DNA of 64,000 bases from Nepenthes gracilis. Its lineage: Eukaryota > Streptophyta > Magnoliopsida > Caryophyllales > Nepenthaceae. Shown here piece after piece: positions 34,070-46,493 of the stretch. A program made the translations under genes and the position numbers. Location: assembly GCA_033239525.1 (NCBI GenBank), contig BSYO01000030.1, forward strand, positions 4,874,850-4,938,849. Reading direction: 5' to 3'. The number at the start of each line of letters is the position of its first letter. Position 1 is the stretch's first letter. The notes under the pieces are model-generated. The model was not told the origin of the DNA, did no database searches, and saw nothing but the letters and a program-made list of their open reading frames with translations.

Positions 34070-34990
34070 ACCATGTCTAATGTGAGGAAGGAGAAATGTT
34101 CGAGTTAACAATACTGATCGTGAGACAAGATATGCGAACCTACTTGATGAATGGTCAAGTCATAGAAGCTTTGACTCCACCACTCCACCAACTCCCGACC
34201 GCCTGGCCCCGGTCCATCGGGAAAGGTCGGTCTACGATCGGTTTACCAATGAACGGATCCCGAATTTCTAGGGGAACCCGATCCATTGAAGGTCAAACAT
34301 GGATTCAGCGATCAAGAAGGTATTTGTCAGAATCAAATGCCCTGCTGGGATATGGTGCTTTATGCCACTCATAAGTCAAGGGGGAAGCACACCACCGGGT
34401 GGGAGATGCAAAAAGGGTTTTCAACCCGCGGATCGGAGATTAGCCGAGAGATGTTCGAAGCAGCTTTCCTGGAGAAATACTTCCCTGCAAACCTTCGTGG
34501 GCAGATGGAAGATGAATTCCTTCGCCTAAGGCAAGGAAACCGCTCGGTGGCAGAGTATGATTCGAAATTTACTGAATTATCTCGTTATGCCCCTTTCGTG
34601 GTGGAAGATGAGGAGAGGAAGGTCAGACGGTTCTTCCAAGGTTTACGAGATGATATCAGGAGACACCTGTCCACTCTGACGTTGACAACTTATGGAGAGT
34701 TGCTTTCAAAGGCGGTTATTTATGAGAAGGAACTGGAAAGGGGAAGACAAAGGACTTTCAACCGGTGTGTCCAAGGCCGCTAGTGAAGGGCCTTCTAAGA
34801 AGGCGAGACCATCTGGGTTCACGGGAATGTGAGCCGACGGGTGTGCAGTGTCTCGATCTACTCGCCAATGATGTATGTGATCATTGCGGGAAATTTCATG
34901 GAGGGAGGCCTTGTTACAAGAAGTCGAGTTTGTTATAACTGTAGGCGGCGGGGCACATGATCGTAGATTGTCCTAAGTGGCTAAACAAGC
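34070..34990 (+). pseudogene. Element 2 gag
   Basis: The open stretch 34286-34783 has FEAAFLEKYFPANLRGQMED, FLRLRQGNRSVAEYDSKFTE and VRRFFQGLRDDIR, the core of the plant retrotransposon gag domain. A downstream knuckle (CDHCGKFHGG, then GHMIVDCP near 34950-34975) would bind RNA. The N-terminal part at 34096-34374 lies in shifted frames. Frame breaks make it inactive as read. Confidence 0.85.
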
Positions 34991-35079
34991 CCCGTGAGTT
35001 AAGTCCCTATCCCGGCCAAAGTATTTGCTATTTCTACAAAGGAGGTCGAATACCTACGAGGTGGTAGAAGGTACACTTT

Positions 35080-35470
35080 CTATCTCGTGGTATCTCTTGT
35101 CACGTGCTCTTTGATTAAGATCCACTCATTCTTTTGTTTCCGTAAATTTTCAAGCATCTTACGACCCTTCCTAAAATTCCGAGTACCCATTAATGGTTAC
35201 CTCACCAACAAAAAGATCGTCTCGTAATATTAAAAATAGCATTTTCTCAATGCCCTATAAAAGTAATTGAATACTTGATGCCTCGTTAACTTGGTTGAAC
35301 TGAAATGAAAGACTTCGATGCAATCTTGGGGATGGACTGTTAGCCGTGATATCATGCCAAGATTGGATCAAGCTTCCTAAAAGAGTAGAATTTACCATTC
35401 CTGAAACAAGCCTTTCCACATTCAGGTGTTCGCGAAAGGAAGCATCCTCGCTTTATTTCGCCCTTCATGC
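35080..35470 (+). pseudogene. Element 2 protease region
   Basis: DFDAILGMDC at about 35308-35340 is the conserved C-terminal segment of Tekay protease. The active-site portion upstream is too broken to trace. A stop follows GMDC. Confidence 0.6.
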
Positions 35471-35539
35471 CAGGAGCATTTGATGAGTGATGGATGCTAA
35501 GCTTATCTAGCCTTTGCTAGTGTAACTACGAAAGTCAAG

Positions 35540-36420
35540 AATCTCTCGTTAGAGAGATTCCGTGGTGCGGGAATTTGAAGACGTATTCACCGATGATTTA
35601 CCCGGGTTTGCCACCCCAACGAGAGATAGAATTTGGTGTGGAATTGTTACCCGGTTCAGCACCGATATCCAAACCACCCTATCGAATGGCACCGGCTGAA
35701 CTCAAAGAGTTGAAACAACAACTGCAGGAGTTGCTTGAGAAAGGTTTCATCCGACCAAGTGTGTCACCATGGGGAGCACCTGTTCTTTTTGTTAAAAAGA
35801 AAGACGGGACCATGAGATTATGTGTGGATTATCGGGAATTAAACAAAATCACCATCAAGAATAAATATCCTCTACCAAGGATTGATGACCTCCTTGATCA
35901 GTTACAAGGAGCTTGCATATTTTCAAAAATTGATCTTAGATCCGGATATCATCAACTTCGGATCGCTAGGAGGATATAGCAAAGACGGCGTTTCAACCAG
36001 TATGGGCACTATGAATTCGTAGTAATGCCTTTTGGGTCGACTAATGCTCCTACTGTTTTTATGGATCCGATGAATCGAATTTTTCAACCATACCGGATAA
36101 GTTCGTGATCGTATTTATTGATGATATCCTGTGTACTCAAAAGCTCGAGGAACACGAGGAACATTTACGCACTATACTGGATTCTTAGGGAGCATCGGTT
36201 GTTCGCTAAATTGAAGAAGTGCGAATTTTGGTTGGAAGAGATAGGATTCCTTGGACACATCATATCCAAGGAAGGAATCTCTGTCGACCCTATGAAGGTG
36301 GAAGCAGTTGTAAAGTGGAACCGGCCAACTTCTGTGACTGAAGTGCGGAGTTTCCTAGGCCTGGCCGGATACTACAGACGGTTTGTGGAGAACTTTTCTC
36401 GAATCGCCATGCCACTCACT
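35540..36420 (+). pseudogene. Element 2 reverse transcriptase
   Basis: 35575-35979 reads [72 protein letters not shown] and [25 protein letters not shown] with the catalytic Asp pair is at about 36103-36132. 36118-36720 continues with [14 protein letters not shown] and [20 protein letters not shown] at 35978 and later frameshifts interrupt it. Confidence 0.92.
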
Positions 36421-36900
36421 CAATTAACTAAGAAGGATGCCAAGTTCGAGTGGACCACAGATTGTGAAAGGAGCTTCCAGACGCTTAAAGACCGGTTAAC
36501 TTCTGCTCCGGTCCTGACCATTCCAAACGGGTCAGGAGGACTGATTGTTCACTGTGATGCTTCGAAGACGGGATTGGGCTGTGTTCTAATGCAACACGGT
36601 AGGGTAATTGCTTATGGTTCGCGACAGTTGAAGGACCATGAAAGGAATTACCCAACTCACGATCTAGAATTGGCCGCAGTGGTGTTTGCATTGAAAATCG
36701 AGGCATTACTTATATGGTGAAAGATTCTTGGTCTACTCCGATCACAAGAGTCTAAAATATTTGTTCTCCTGCAAGGAGCTAAACATGAGGCGAGGCGATG
36801 GATTGAATTCCTGAAAGATTATGATTACGAAATCCGTTATGAGCCGGGAAGGCCAACGTGGTTGCCGACGCTAAGTAGGCGTACCGGGATGCTAGCTAGA
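36421..36900 (+). pseudogene. Element 2 RNase H
   Basis: [55 protein letters not shown] and LAAVVFAL define the RNase H domain tied to the reverse transcriptase. The catalytic Asp in CDAS and Glu in DLEL are present. The frame breaks at about 36705. Confidence 0.88.
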
Positions 36901-37062
36901 ATGCAAGTCAAGCAGATGGAAATGCTGGATTGTCTAATGAACTATGATGTCCAGCGCTATGTACATGGGAAACGGATGATTTTGGCGCATCTACAAGTCC
37001 AAATGCAATGAGTAATGAGGTAAAAGGGTGTCAAACGCAGGACTCTTTTCTCGGTAAAGATC

Positions 37063-37975
37063 ATGGGCGAGATGGATAAAGAATCTCAAGTGATTTTCGA
37101 TTTCGCGGATGGAGTTTTGAGATTTAGAAATCGGTTATGTGTGCCGGACAATAAAGAGTTAAAGGAGAAAATTCTTAAAGAAGCCCATCGATCCCGTTAT
37201 ACGATCCACCCAGGAGCCAATAAGATGCATCAGGATTTAAAGAAAACATTTTGGTGGAGAAATATGAAAAGGGATATCGCAGCTTACGTGAAAAAGTGCC
37301 TTATCTGTCAACAAGTAAAGGCTGAAAGAAAACTGCCGTCTGGGTTATTACAACCAATGCCATTACCGGACTGGAAATGGGAGGATATAGCCATGGATTT
37401 TGTGATTGTCTTACCTTTGACGCCAAAGAAACATGATGCTATTTGGGTGATTGTTGATCGACTAACAAAGTCAGCCCACTTTCTCGCACCGGATGACTTA
37501 CCCCCTTGATAAATCGGCCCAAACAGCACGTAAACGAGATTGTCGACTTCATGGTGTGCCTGTCTCTATTGTATCCGATAGAGACCCTCGCTTCGCTTCA
37601 CGATTTTGGAAAAAGTCTACATCAAGAATCGGGTACCGAATTAAAATTTAGTATCGCTTTCCACCCGCAAACCGACGGTCAATCGGAACGGACTATCCAG
37701 ATTCTCGAGGATATGTTGAGGGCCTCGGTCATGGAGATAAAAAGGACTTGGGATGATTCATTGGCTCTTGCGCACTCCGCCTCTGAATAATAGCTATCGT
37801 GCCAGCATTGGCATGGCTCCTTTTGAGGCATTATATGGGAGAAAATGTAGATCGCCAATTCATTGGGAGGAACACGGAGATAGGAGAATTTTGGGACCGA
37901 CATTATCAAGGAGTCGGCCGAAAGATAAAGATACTACATGAGAATCTCGAGTAGCCCGGCGGCATTAAAAGAGTT
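37063..37975 (+). pseudogene. Element 2 integrase
   Basis: 37063-37509 has the zinc-binding start (EAHRSRYTIHPG, CLICQQVK), then WKWEDIAMDFV and [24 protein letters not shown] and FHPQTDGQSERTIQ (37664-37705) give the second Asp and the Glu of the catalytic triad, and APFEALYGRKCRSPI follows. Frameshifts near 37509 and 37789 split it. Confidence 0.9.
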
Positions 37976-38224
37976 ATGCAGATCGGAGAAGATCGGCATT
38001 GAAGTTTGAAAAGGGCGATTTGGTGTTTCTAAATGTATCTCCAAAGAAAGGGAAAATACAGATTCGGGGTAAAAGGAAAACCAAGCCTCGTTTTATTGGG
38101 CCTTTTGAAATCCCGGAAAGGATTGGAGAAGTAGCTTGCTGACTTTGCACCGCCTCCCAACTTGGCTGATGTACATGATGTGTTTCATGTGTCTATGCTT
38201 CGAAAGTATGTCCATGATCCTACT

Positions 38225-38440
38225 CATGTAATCGAGTATGAACCTCCGACGGTCGAGAAGGACTTATCCTATGTAGAAGAACCAAAGGGAGATTTTGGAT
38301 CGTAAGGAGCGTAAATTACGCACCAAATCAATTGCCCTAGTAAAGGTGCTCTGGAAGAATCACACACCGGAAGAGGCAACTTGGGAACGAGAGGAGGAGA
38401 TTCGGAACAAATATCCATCTTTATTTTCTCAAGGTTAGTG
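38225..38440 (+). pseudogene. Element 2 chromodomain
   Basis: EYEPPTVEKDLSYVEEP, then in the next frame ILDRKERKLRTKSIALVKVL, WKNHTPEEATWERE and NKYPSLFSQG. This is the chromodomain at the integrase C-terminus that directs chromovirus insertion to heterochromatin. One frameshift lies between the two parts. Confidence 0.85.
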
Positions 38441-38473
38441 ACTTTATTAAATTTCGAGGACGAAATTCTTATA

Positions 38474-38485
38474 AGTGGGGGAGGT
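38474..38485 (+). promoter_or_regulatory. Polypurine tract of element 2
   Basis: AGTGGGGGAGGT directly before the 3' LTR. Plus-strand DNA synthesis starts at such tracts. Confidence 0.85.
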
Positions 38486-41233
38486 TGTAATGACCCAAAA
38501 ATTTGAGTAAGGAAATTTTAATCATCTGGTCCGGTCAACGTCCGTTGACCGGAAATCCAGAGGTAAGACGTCCGGAATTTTGGTAAAAGGAAATTTGAAT
38601 CATTTAGTCCTGGTCAACGCCCGTTGACCGGAAATCCATAGGCAAAGAAGTCCGGATATGCCATCGAGGAAATTGCTGTCCGGATTTCCTTAATGAAGTC
38701 CGGATTTTCCACAATAAAAGGACTCCGGATTTCATTGGGTAAATGAAAACCGGATTTTCCTTTGGAAATTGAACTCCGGATTTCCGGAGTAAAAAGGCGC
38801 GCACGAATTTTCGTTTAGAGGGAAGGCGTAAATTGACCGGATTTGAAATTGAAAGTAAACGCATAACTGACGAGGAGATTTAAGAGAATTAAATGGGAGA
38901 TATGTAATCGACGAGGAACGATTAATGGGGCTAGATTCTCGACAACGCAACTCAAATTTATAAATAGGGCTGGAAGAATAGGATGGAGTACGCCACAGAA
39001 GTTGGAAGGAGAGAAAGAGGGAGAGGCCGTAGGTCCTGACATAGAAAAAGGGAGATTTCGTGCAAGTTACTCACCTCTTTTGATAAAGTTCATGTTTATG
39101 TATATTGCTATGAAGTATATAGTGTTCTCAGACGAAGTATGCCTCTTTTATTTATGACTCATCGTCTCGAAAAGCATGTTTAAAATGAAACTCATTATGC
39201 ATGATATTAGAAATTACTCGTTTACGATTTTTCTCGCAAGTATTATGAATTTTGATATTTCATGTTTACCGAAAAGAACTCCGTCCATGGTGAAAGTGAA
39301 CTCCGGCGCTAATGAATTTTGTACTGGCCCTCTAAGAAAATAACAATCGGCCTTACGTTCAAAGTCGCTCCGCCCACCGTGAATATACACTCCGCTCTTT
39401 AAGGAATTAAGCACTCCGCCCACTATGCACTCCGCCGTTTATGAATAAAATGCTCCGTCTCATTTTGAAAAGGTCACTCCGGCTTTCGATTAAATAAGGA
39501 AGTCCGTACAAAATGAACCCCGCCTTTGCGCCTTTAAAAGTAGTCCGTCCATCTGTTTTGAAATAAACGCTAGCTTATGAATTATTTAATGAACTTTGGA
39601 TTTCATGCACCGTTCATTTTAGTAGAGCACCTGCTCTTAAAGCACTTCGAATAAGGAAGAGAAGTGTACTCACAATGAGGCACTTCGTCCCCTAAAGTAC
39701 TCCGGAATAAGGAAGAGAAGTGTACTCCGTCAATGAGGCACTTCGTCCCCTTAAAGCACTCCGAGTCATGAAAGAAAAGTACTCCGGATTGAGCACTCCG
39801 GATTTTACAGAAAATCCACTCCGTCCATTTGAGTCCGGATTTCAAAGAAAATCCACTCCGTCCTATGGCTCCGGATTTTCAAAGAAAATCCACTCCGTCC
39901 ATTTGAGTCCGGATTTCAAAGAAAATCCACTCCGTCCAATTGAGTCCGGATTTCAAAGGAAATCCACTCCGTCCTATGGCTCCGGATTTTCAAAGAAAAT
40001 CCACTCCGTCCATTTGAGTCCGGATTTCAAAGAAAATCCAATCCGCCCTTTGAACTCCGGAATTTAAAAGAAAAGCCACTCCGCCTTGAACTCCGAATTA
40101 TTTAAGACAAGTCACTCCGAATTCTCGAACACAAAAGCACTCCGTCCGTTTAGAGCTCCGTCCAAGTCCTCCGTCTTTTAAAAAGAAAACGGCACTCCGT
40201 CCCTGACTACAGAGTTTCCGACTTTTGGAGCATAATGTAATTGTGCTCCGTCCTTCATAATTAATGAACTCCGGTTTTGATTTAAGAAACGAACTCCGGC
40301 TTTTGCAAGAAACGAACTCCGGCTTCTTATTCATAAAATGAGCTCCGGTTTCTGCATGGAATAAATTACTGCTTCTGCATGCAATGAACTCCGGCCCTCT
40401 TCATGAAACGAACTTCGGCCTATGAAGAACATGAAAAATGATATACGGACAGCAAGTGGAATTCATGACTTTTGAACTTTGATTATTGGCCAATAATGAA
40501 TACGAACCAAGAACCGAGTTTCCATTAAACTTGTCATTAAAGATGGATGAAGGATATTGGAGTGACACTCGAGGATGCCTCCCGGGCCACGGGAGGGGAC
40601 CTTTGGTGGCACAAGGACTATGGACTATGGCCTCGTATGTCGGGTTAAAGGCATTACCTCCCCGCCCGGGAGCATAATGAGGGGATACGGCTTTAGGTTG
40701 TGGGGTTGCACACAACCCGTCCTCGATGTTGTCCGCTCCCGTCCGGTCCCTAAAGATGATATGAGTTCCGAATGATTTTGATAGAGATAAGATGAAAGAA
40801 CATGAACTAAAGAAGAAATGATATGATGATTATTATACTATATTATGATCTATATTCCGATTATATGCTTGTGTTTTCTGCATGTGAGTATCCTCTCTGG
40901 CTTTGTAAGCTCACTCTTGCAATTTTTCGATGACAAGCTTATGGAGGACGGCTTTCCAGTAGAGTCCTATAATTTTGGCCGGGCAGGAGCAGCATTTTGG
41001 AGTTATGTTTATTTAGTTTGAGGAAACTTGTAATTTTATTTCCGCTGCTTATGAATGTAGATTTTTTTCCGTGACATTTTGGGATTTATGAAATTACTAA
41101 TCTTTAGAACGCATCCAAGGTTTGATGAAAAGAAAAGAAAATAAATTTTATGCTTATCTATTTATCTTATCACAAATTATATGAATTAGAATTGACGACG
41201 GCTTTTAGTGATAATAAAAGTCGGGTCGTCACA
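38486..41233 (+). repeat. 3' LTR of element 2
   Basis: 2,748 bp from TGTAATGACCC to GGGTCGTCACA. It matches the 5' LTR along its whole length with scattered small differences concentrated at CG-containing words. Confidence 0.93.
39775..40090 (+). repeat. 34-37-bp CTCCG minisatellite in the 3' LTR
   Basis: Same array as at 32440-32790, in cleaner form: units alternate GTCCATTTGAGTCCGGATTT and GTCCTATGGCTCCGGATTTT around AAAGAAAATCCACTCC. Confidence 0.85.
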
Positions 41234-41238
41234 GATAC
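41234..41238. repeat. Target site duplication GATAC, right copy
   Basis: Matches 31154-31158. Confidence 0.92.
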
Positions 41239-42379
41239 GTTCGAATTTGAGAAGAGTTTTTATTTGATTATGTGTAAACTATTATAAAAAATTAACAGAA
41301 ATATATTATAATATACTTGAGTATATTATAGTGATAATTAAAGTTCGCACTTATCATCTAATTGTTAAAATTAATATTCGATCTCGTTTATAAGATTATA
41401 TAAATGACAGCCTATCTATAAATTTTGAATAGTAGCGCATAATTTTTGGTCATGTGAAAACATATATAACCCAAGCATCGGTATTTTTACTTTTGTTACT
41501 GAGACCACCACAGATCCTTGGCCCATAAGTTTTCACATGATGTGAGCATATTTAAATAATACACAGTTTAAAAACGAAAATTTGATTATTATTTTGAAAT
41601 TATGTACAATATGCTTATTAATTGATACTATTGTTTTTAATTTTAATTATGTTTTATTCTAACATGTCTTTGATGTATGTATATATATTTAATTATAAAA
41701 ATTATATATCTTACTAATTAATTAACTCACAATTTGCTTTTCACTAATTCTTCAAAATAGAGGGCTCGAGACAATACTTGTAGGTGATTGGATCGAAGGG
41801 ATCATTGATCGGAAGTAGTTTTGAAATTTTGGACATTAGTTTTGTATTATGTATTCAAAATAGCTGATAATAGTTTCACCTTATTTAAATTATATTATGT
41901 TTAGCCTATGGTGATATATGATTTGGATTAGTTTCGGTAGTTCAATTGATTTACGATTTAGTCTACTCTAATTTAGTATGGATGCTTTTTATTATGTATG
42001 ATCAAGATTATATTTGTTGGTATTTAGAGTCACTTTTAGATGTGATATTTTGAGTTTTATGGTTTGAATATTTTATTTTTAAGACTATTTGTCATTTTAT
42101 GTTATGTTTTAGGTTACTTCCCAATAAAGTCTTTAAATTTTGGTAAGTGAATAAAATAAATAATCTTTTTTCTAAATAATGTATAAGATTTGCCTTGAGT
42201 AACTACAAGGACTATTCAAGCAAATATAGGACCTTGGGTTTGGGATATAAGAGAAGTGATATCGAAAAAGTCATAAAGAGAGTATCTTATTTGATTTGAA
42301 GATTTAATTTGGATATTTATTTTATGTTAGAAATGAAAGATGTTTGTGGGATAAAATTGATTAGCAGCGAGTTTTTTCC
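41239..42379. other. AT-rich DNA, perhaps the leader or LTR of element 3
   Basis: No gene seen. It lies directly upstream of the gag remnant of element 3 and may be its decayed 5' LTR and leader, but no LTR end can be placed. Confidence 0.35.
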
Positions 42380-42975
42380 ATGACAGGAAAGAAGAGTACC
42401 TAAATATTGTGGCCAAAATGGTAAACATGATAGAATCGATGGCTTGAAGGCCACAAAATCTAAAGCTATTAGCAATAAACCTAGTGGTAGCTGTGATAGT
42501 TTATGATTGGTTTATGAACAAGAGGTTGACAGTATTTTTGGGAGACCTAGATCCTATTAAGGGTGAAATATTGATCCATAAAATTGAAAATGTTTTCAAA
42601 ATTATCTGCTATCTTAAGAAGGAAAAATGTGTACTCGCCTCCTGTACACTTGAAGGAGAAGCGGACCATTAATGGTTTATGAAGAAGTAGATTTTGGGAC
42701 TAAAAAATGAGTGGATCTCTTGGGATGTATTTGTAGATGCTTTTATGAAAAATATTTTCCATTGAGTTTAAAGAAGCAAAAGGAAGATGAATTTGTCCAT
42801 TTATAGCAAGGAAATCGAACTGTGATAGAGTATGATGATAAGTCTATAGAGTTATCCTACTATACTCTCCACGTCATCCTTGATGAAGCAAGAAGAGCGA
42901 CGAAGTGTTTGCTAGAGCGAAATGATACTAACCAAAAGCAGCTTGTGACGTTACGATTAAGAGCCTATAGGGAGG
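42380..42975 (+). pseudogene. Element 3 gag, left part
   Basis: 42510-42672 reads FMNKRLTVFLGDLDPIKGEI and ENVFKIICYLKKEKCVLASC followed by LEGEADHW. Downstream come FYEKYFPLSLKKQKEDEF, QGNRTVIEYD and LRLRAYREV, all typical plant gag. The frame is cut by the solo LTR at 42976. Confidence 0.85.
42971..42975. repeat. Target site duplication GGAGG, left copy
   Basis: Matches 46489-46493 on the other side of the solo LTR. Confidence 0.85.
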
Positions 42976-43979
42976 TGTGACGGAACGATTTTTTTTTTTT
43001 TTTGCAACACAGGATCTGGATGTCATCTAGAACCCATATATTTTTAACCATAAGAAGTATAACGGAAGTTATTCTAACACTTGCGGAAGCACTCGTATTC
43101 ATTCCAAAATATTCATTTCCGAGTACATAATCAAAAAGGTCTAACCATAAAATTCATGAATCAAACTCAAATCATTACAATGATATCCTCCAAAATAAAC
43201 TTTCGAATCTTTAATGATCCTTCAGACAAGTTATGATCACTCCAACTCGTCAGGTACAAGCTCTAAAGTTTCATCTGTAGGGAAACAAAAAACAAGTGAG
43301 CCAACGCTTAACAAGTTACATGCAGATTTTCATAAACATTTGTACTATCAGACGAATACATAACTATTAATAAACAATAGCAAATCAGAAAACTAATGTA
43401 ATGAATGAGGGAAAAATCAGGACAAAACCATATGCAATACTATAATCAAACTTAGCCGGATGAAAGTCGAACAGAATGTCAGAGTATAAAACAGAGTCGG
43501 TTTCGTTGTAAAAGTCTTCTTTTATTCTTCTGCTTGCGGAGGGGGCATTAATCGATGATAAATTGTATTCAGTCCACACAATCCAAGGCCGATAACTGAA
43601 CAGAAGCATCCCGTCTCGTAGGATTAGTGTGCCACCTGAAGGTAGGCTAGAAACTATGCTTTTCTCCTGACCGTAATGCCCCGAGGATAGGGCGGACCAC
43701 AAATAGCTCCATGGACAGAGTTCGCTTTCCTCCTGACCGTAACGCCCCAAGGACAGGGCGAACCATGATTAACTCCATGGACAAAGTTATCCTCGATTTC
43801 TACCATAAAGTTCTAATGCATGCCGGAGAATATTATCTCCCAAAGTCAGAACTTATTTGTCTTATCATAAGGTCGGTTCAGAGTTTATTTTTGTTTGGAT
43901 CTTATGAGAAGGGAGGCCGGACTTCATTTTCTTCACACAAAAGCCGATTGTGATTTTCTTTACACAAGAGAGGCCGGAC

Positions 43980-44330
43980 TTGATTTTCACTTAAGGAAAC
44001 CCGGAGTGCTTTTTCTCAAAAAACCGGAGTGTTCAAAAGAAGCCGAAGTGCTCAAAAAGCCGGAGTTCCTTTTCTCTCAAAAAGTCGGAGTGCTTTTTCT
44101 CAAAAAGTCGGAGTGCTTTTTCTCAAAAAGCCGGAGCACTCAAAAAGCCGAAGTTTGTTTTTCAACAAAAGCCAAAGTTCCTTTTTCAACAAAAAGCTGG
44201 AGTTCTTTTTCGATAAAAAGTCGAAGTTCTTTTTCGACAAAAAGCCGGAGTTCTTTTTCGACAAAAAGCCGAAGTTCTCTTTCTCAAAAAGTCGGGGTTC
44301 AAAAAGCAGGAGTTGTTGTGCCTCAAGGGA
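43980..44330 (-). repeat. 21-27-bp minisatellite (CCGGAG/AAAAAG type)
   Basis: About 14 imperfect units such as CTCAAAAAGCCGGAGTGCTT and CGACAAAAAGCCGGAGTTCT. On the reverse strand they read CTCCGGCTTTTT, echoing the CTCCGG words in the element 2 LTR. Confidence 0.8.
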
Positions 44331-44359
44331 AGGCCAGAGTTGTTGTGTTTTCATGCTTT

Positions 44360-45040
44360 AAGGGACAGACCTGATTTTCTTTATTTGGAAGAACCGGATC
44401 TGATTTCTTTACTTGAGAGATCGGACCTGATTTTCATTAAGAAGCCGGACTTGATTTTTCCTTAGGAGAACCGGTCTTGGTTTTTAAGATTCGAAAGGGC
44501 CGGACTTGATTGTAACAGCAAGGGCCGGACTGGATTTTAATGTGCATAAGGCCGGACTGCACAAACCCGAACTTGATTCTTGCCTTAAGGAAACTGGACC
44601 TGATTTCTTCACTCAAGAAATCTGAACTTGGTTTCCTTATTAAGAAATCGGACTTAATTCTTCAAGATTCACAGGGGCCGGACTTCTTTTCAAGGGGGCT
44701 GGAGTTGATTTCATATGCACAAGGGCCAGACTACTTCTTTTTAAAGGGGCCGGAGTTGATTTTATATGCAAAAAGGGGCAGGACTGCTTCCTTCCAAGGG
44801 GGGTGGAGTTGATGCAAAAAGCGGCGGACTACTTTTAAAGGGGTTAAGGGGCCGGACTTGATTTGTCATTAGGAAACCGAACTCGATTTCCTTACTAAGA
44901 AACCGGACTTGATTCTCAAAGACAGAACTTGATTCTTCCTCTAAGAAATCCGAACTTGATTTCAGGCGAGCAAAACCGGACTTGATTTCAGGTAAGCAAA
45001 AACCAAACTTGATTTTAGGCAAGCAAAAACCGAACTTGAT
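44360..45040 (-). repeat. GGCCGGACTTGATTT repeat block
   Basis: Loose repetition of GGCCGGACTTGATTTTC or AACCGGACTTGATTTC every 25-40 bp, with the same core as the neighbouring arrays but changed spacers. Confidence 0.7.
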
Positions 45041-45044
45041 TTTA

Positions 45045-45545
45045 GGGCCGATTTCGATTGAATCTACAGAGGCTGATTTTGGTTCCGATTCTCAAGCAGA
45101 TTTCGGTTTCTGATGCAAGGCACGATTTTGATTTTTAACGCAAGGGCTGATTTCGATTTCATGCAGCCGATTTCAAGTTTGTAATGCAAGGGCCGATTTC
45201 GACTTTGATGTACAGGGCCGATGCCCAAGCCGATTTTGATTTTTCTGCCGATTTCGACTTTGATGCACAGGGTCGATTTCAATTTCGACGCACAAGACGA
45301 TTTCGATTTTTAACGCAAGGGCCGAGTTCGATTCCCATACACAAAGCCGATTTCGAATGTTCATGAAAAAGGGGCGAATCCATTTTCAAGCAGCCGATTT
45401 CGATTTAAATGCGAGGGGTCGATTCCGATTTTGATGCATAAAACCGATTTCGATTTTTGTCGCACAGGCCGATTTCGATTTCACTGAAAAGGGCCGATTC
45501 CGATTTTGATGCACAGGGCCGATTTCGATCTCGATCATGCTTACC
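45045..45545 (-). repeat. GGCCGATTTCGATTT repeat block
   Basis: About 17 imperfect units around GGGCCGATTTCGATTTTGAT or ACAGGGCCGATTTCGA, 25-35 bp apart. This is a third variant array in the same LTR. Confidence 0.75.
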
Positions 45546-46488
45546 TAAAATGCCGAGTTCCATTTTTCAATGTAAAAAAGCTGAGTCCAATTACAAGTAA
45601 ATGCCGAGTTCATAATGCAATGTAGAAAGGCCGAGTGCATTTATAAGCAAATGTTGGTTCCATGCTTCACGTAAAATCGGATTCGCTTTACAATGCAGAA
45701 GGGCCGAGGACGGCGGTGTTTCTCTCGATCATGCACAGAATATATCACGCATAAAATTCATAACTTCATCAGTTCATGGGTTTTCAGAAGCTAGATGTAC
45801 TTACAGTAAATCATATAAACTTTTAAAAAAGAAGATGAGTACACTTGCAAACATTCTTAAATCTGAACTTAAAACATGGAGTGTACACTTACAGTAAAGC
45901 ATAAACTTCAAAACAGAGCATAAACGTCAAAACAGAGTATACTTGCAGTATTCTTAAAAGAAATAACCAAGAACCCACAACCCGAGAAATGATCATATAA
46001 ATTTTACCGTCTTGAAGCTTTTCCCCTTCACTCTCTTCATTCTGCTTGCCTGTGCATCAACCAGTGCCGGGTTTATATAGAGGATGGATCTGGTGGAGTA
46101 AGTAGGGTAAGTCACTTACTCCCGTACTTCTTTTCGGTGGGTAGGTGGAGAACTATCCTGGTTTACTTACTTCATTTTGGTCGCCGCCTAATTGGATTCT
46201 AAGCAACAATAAAGTTTACTTTTGTCTTTAGTTATCATTAATTTAATTCGTGCCAACTGCTCCATTTTCATGTCAGCCCCCACTTTTTGCTGGGTCAAGA
46301 GCCTGGGCCTAGTTGTGTTTTTCATCAAACTGAGATTTTGGATTCTATGGAGGAGGCCGGTCCATCTTTTATTTGATGAAGGGAAGTCGGACTTGATTAC
46401 AAGGCTGGGCTGGGTTTTCATGGGAGGAGGCTGGTTTGGATTTCCATGCATGTAGGCTGGTCAACACATTAAATTTTTGGATTTCACA

Positions 46489-46493
46489 GGAGG
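46489..46493. repeat. Target site duplication GGAGG, right copy
   Basis: Matches 42971-42975. Confidence 0.85.

Larger units (their letters stand above)
31159..41233 (+). mobile_element. Full-length Tekay-type (chromodomain) Ty3/gypsy retrotransposon (element 2)
   Basis: A 10,075-bp element with both ends and a perfect 5-bp target duplication. The LTRs (31159-33894 and 38486-41233) begin TGTAATGACCC and end GGGTCGTCACA in the better copy. Between them lie a tRNA-Met-type primer site, gag, protease, reverse transcriptase, RNase H, integrase, a C-terminal chromodomain and a polypurine tract, the order of Del/Tekay chromoviruses. The two LTRs are almost identical apart from scattered small differences, so insertion is recent. 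Yet pol is broken at many points. Confidence 0.95.
42976..46488 (-). mobile_element. Solo LTR (Ty3/gypsy type), reverse orientation, in element 3 gag
   Basis: A 3,513-bp block begins TGTGACGGAACG and ends GGATTTCACA, with GGAGG duplicated on both sides and gag coding sequence resuming after it. It contains no coding region. The reverse strand has a TATA box (CTATATAAACCC, about 46082-46071), so U5 lies to the left. The interior (43900-45720) is full of short repeats whose complement resembles the CTCCG words of the element 2 LTR, so the parent was a related Tekay-type family. It originated by LTR-LTR recombination. Confidence 0.82.

Noticed and set aside
43385..43750. 121-codon minus-strand frame inside the solo LTR as a gene
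   Set aside because: It has no domain and lies in LTR sequence bounded by a target duplication.
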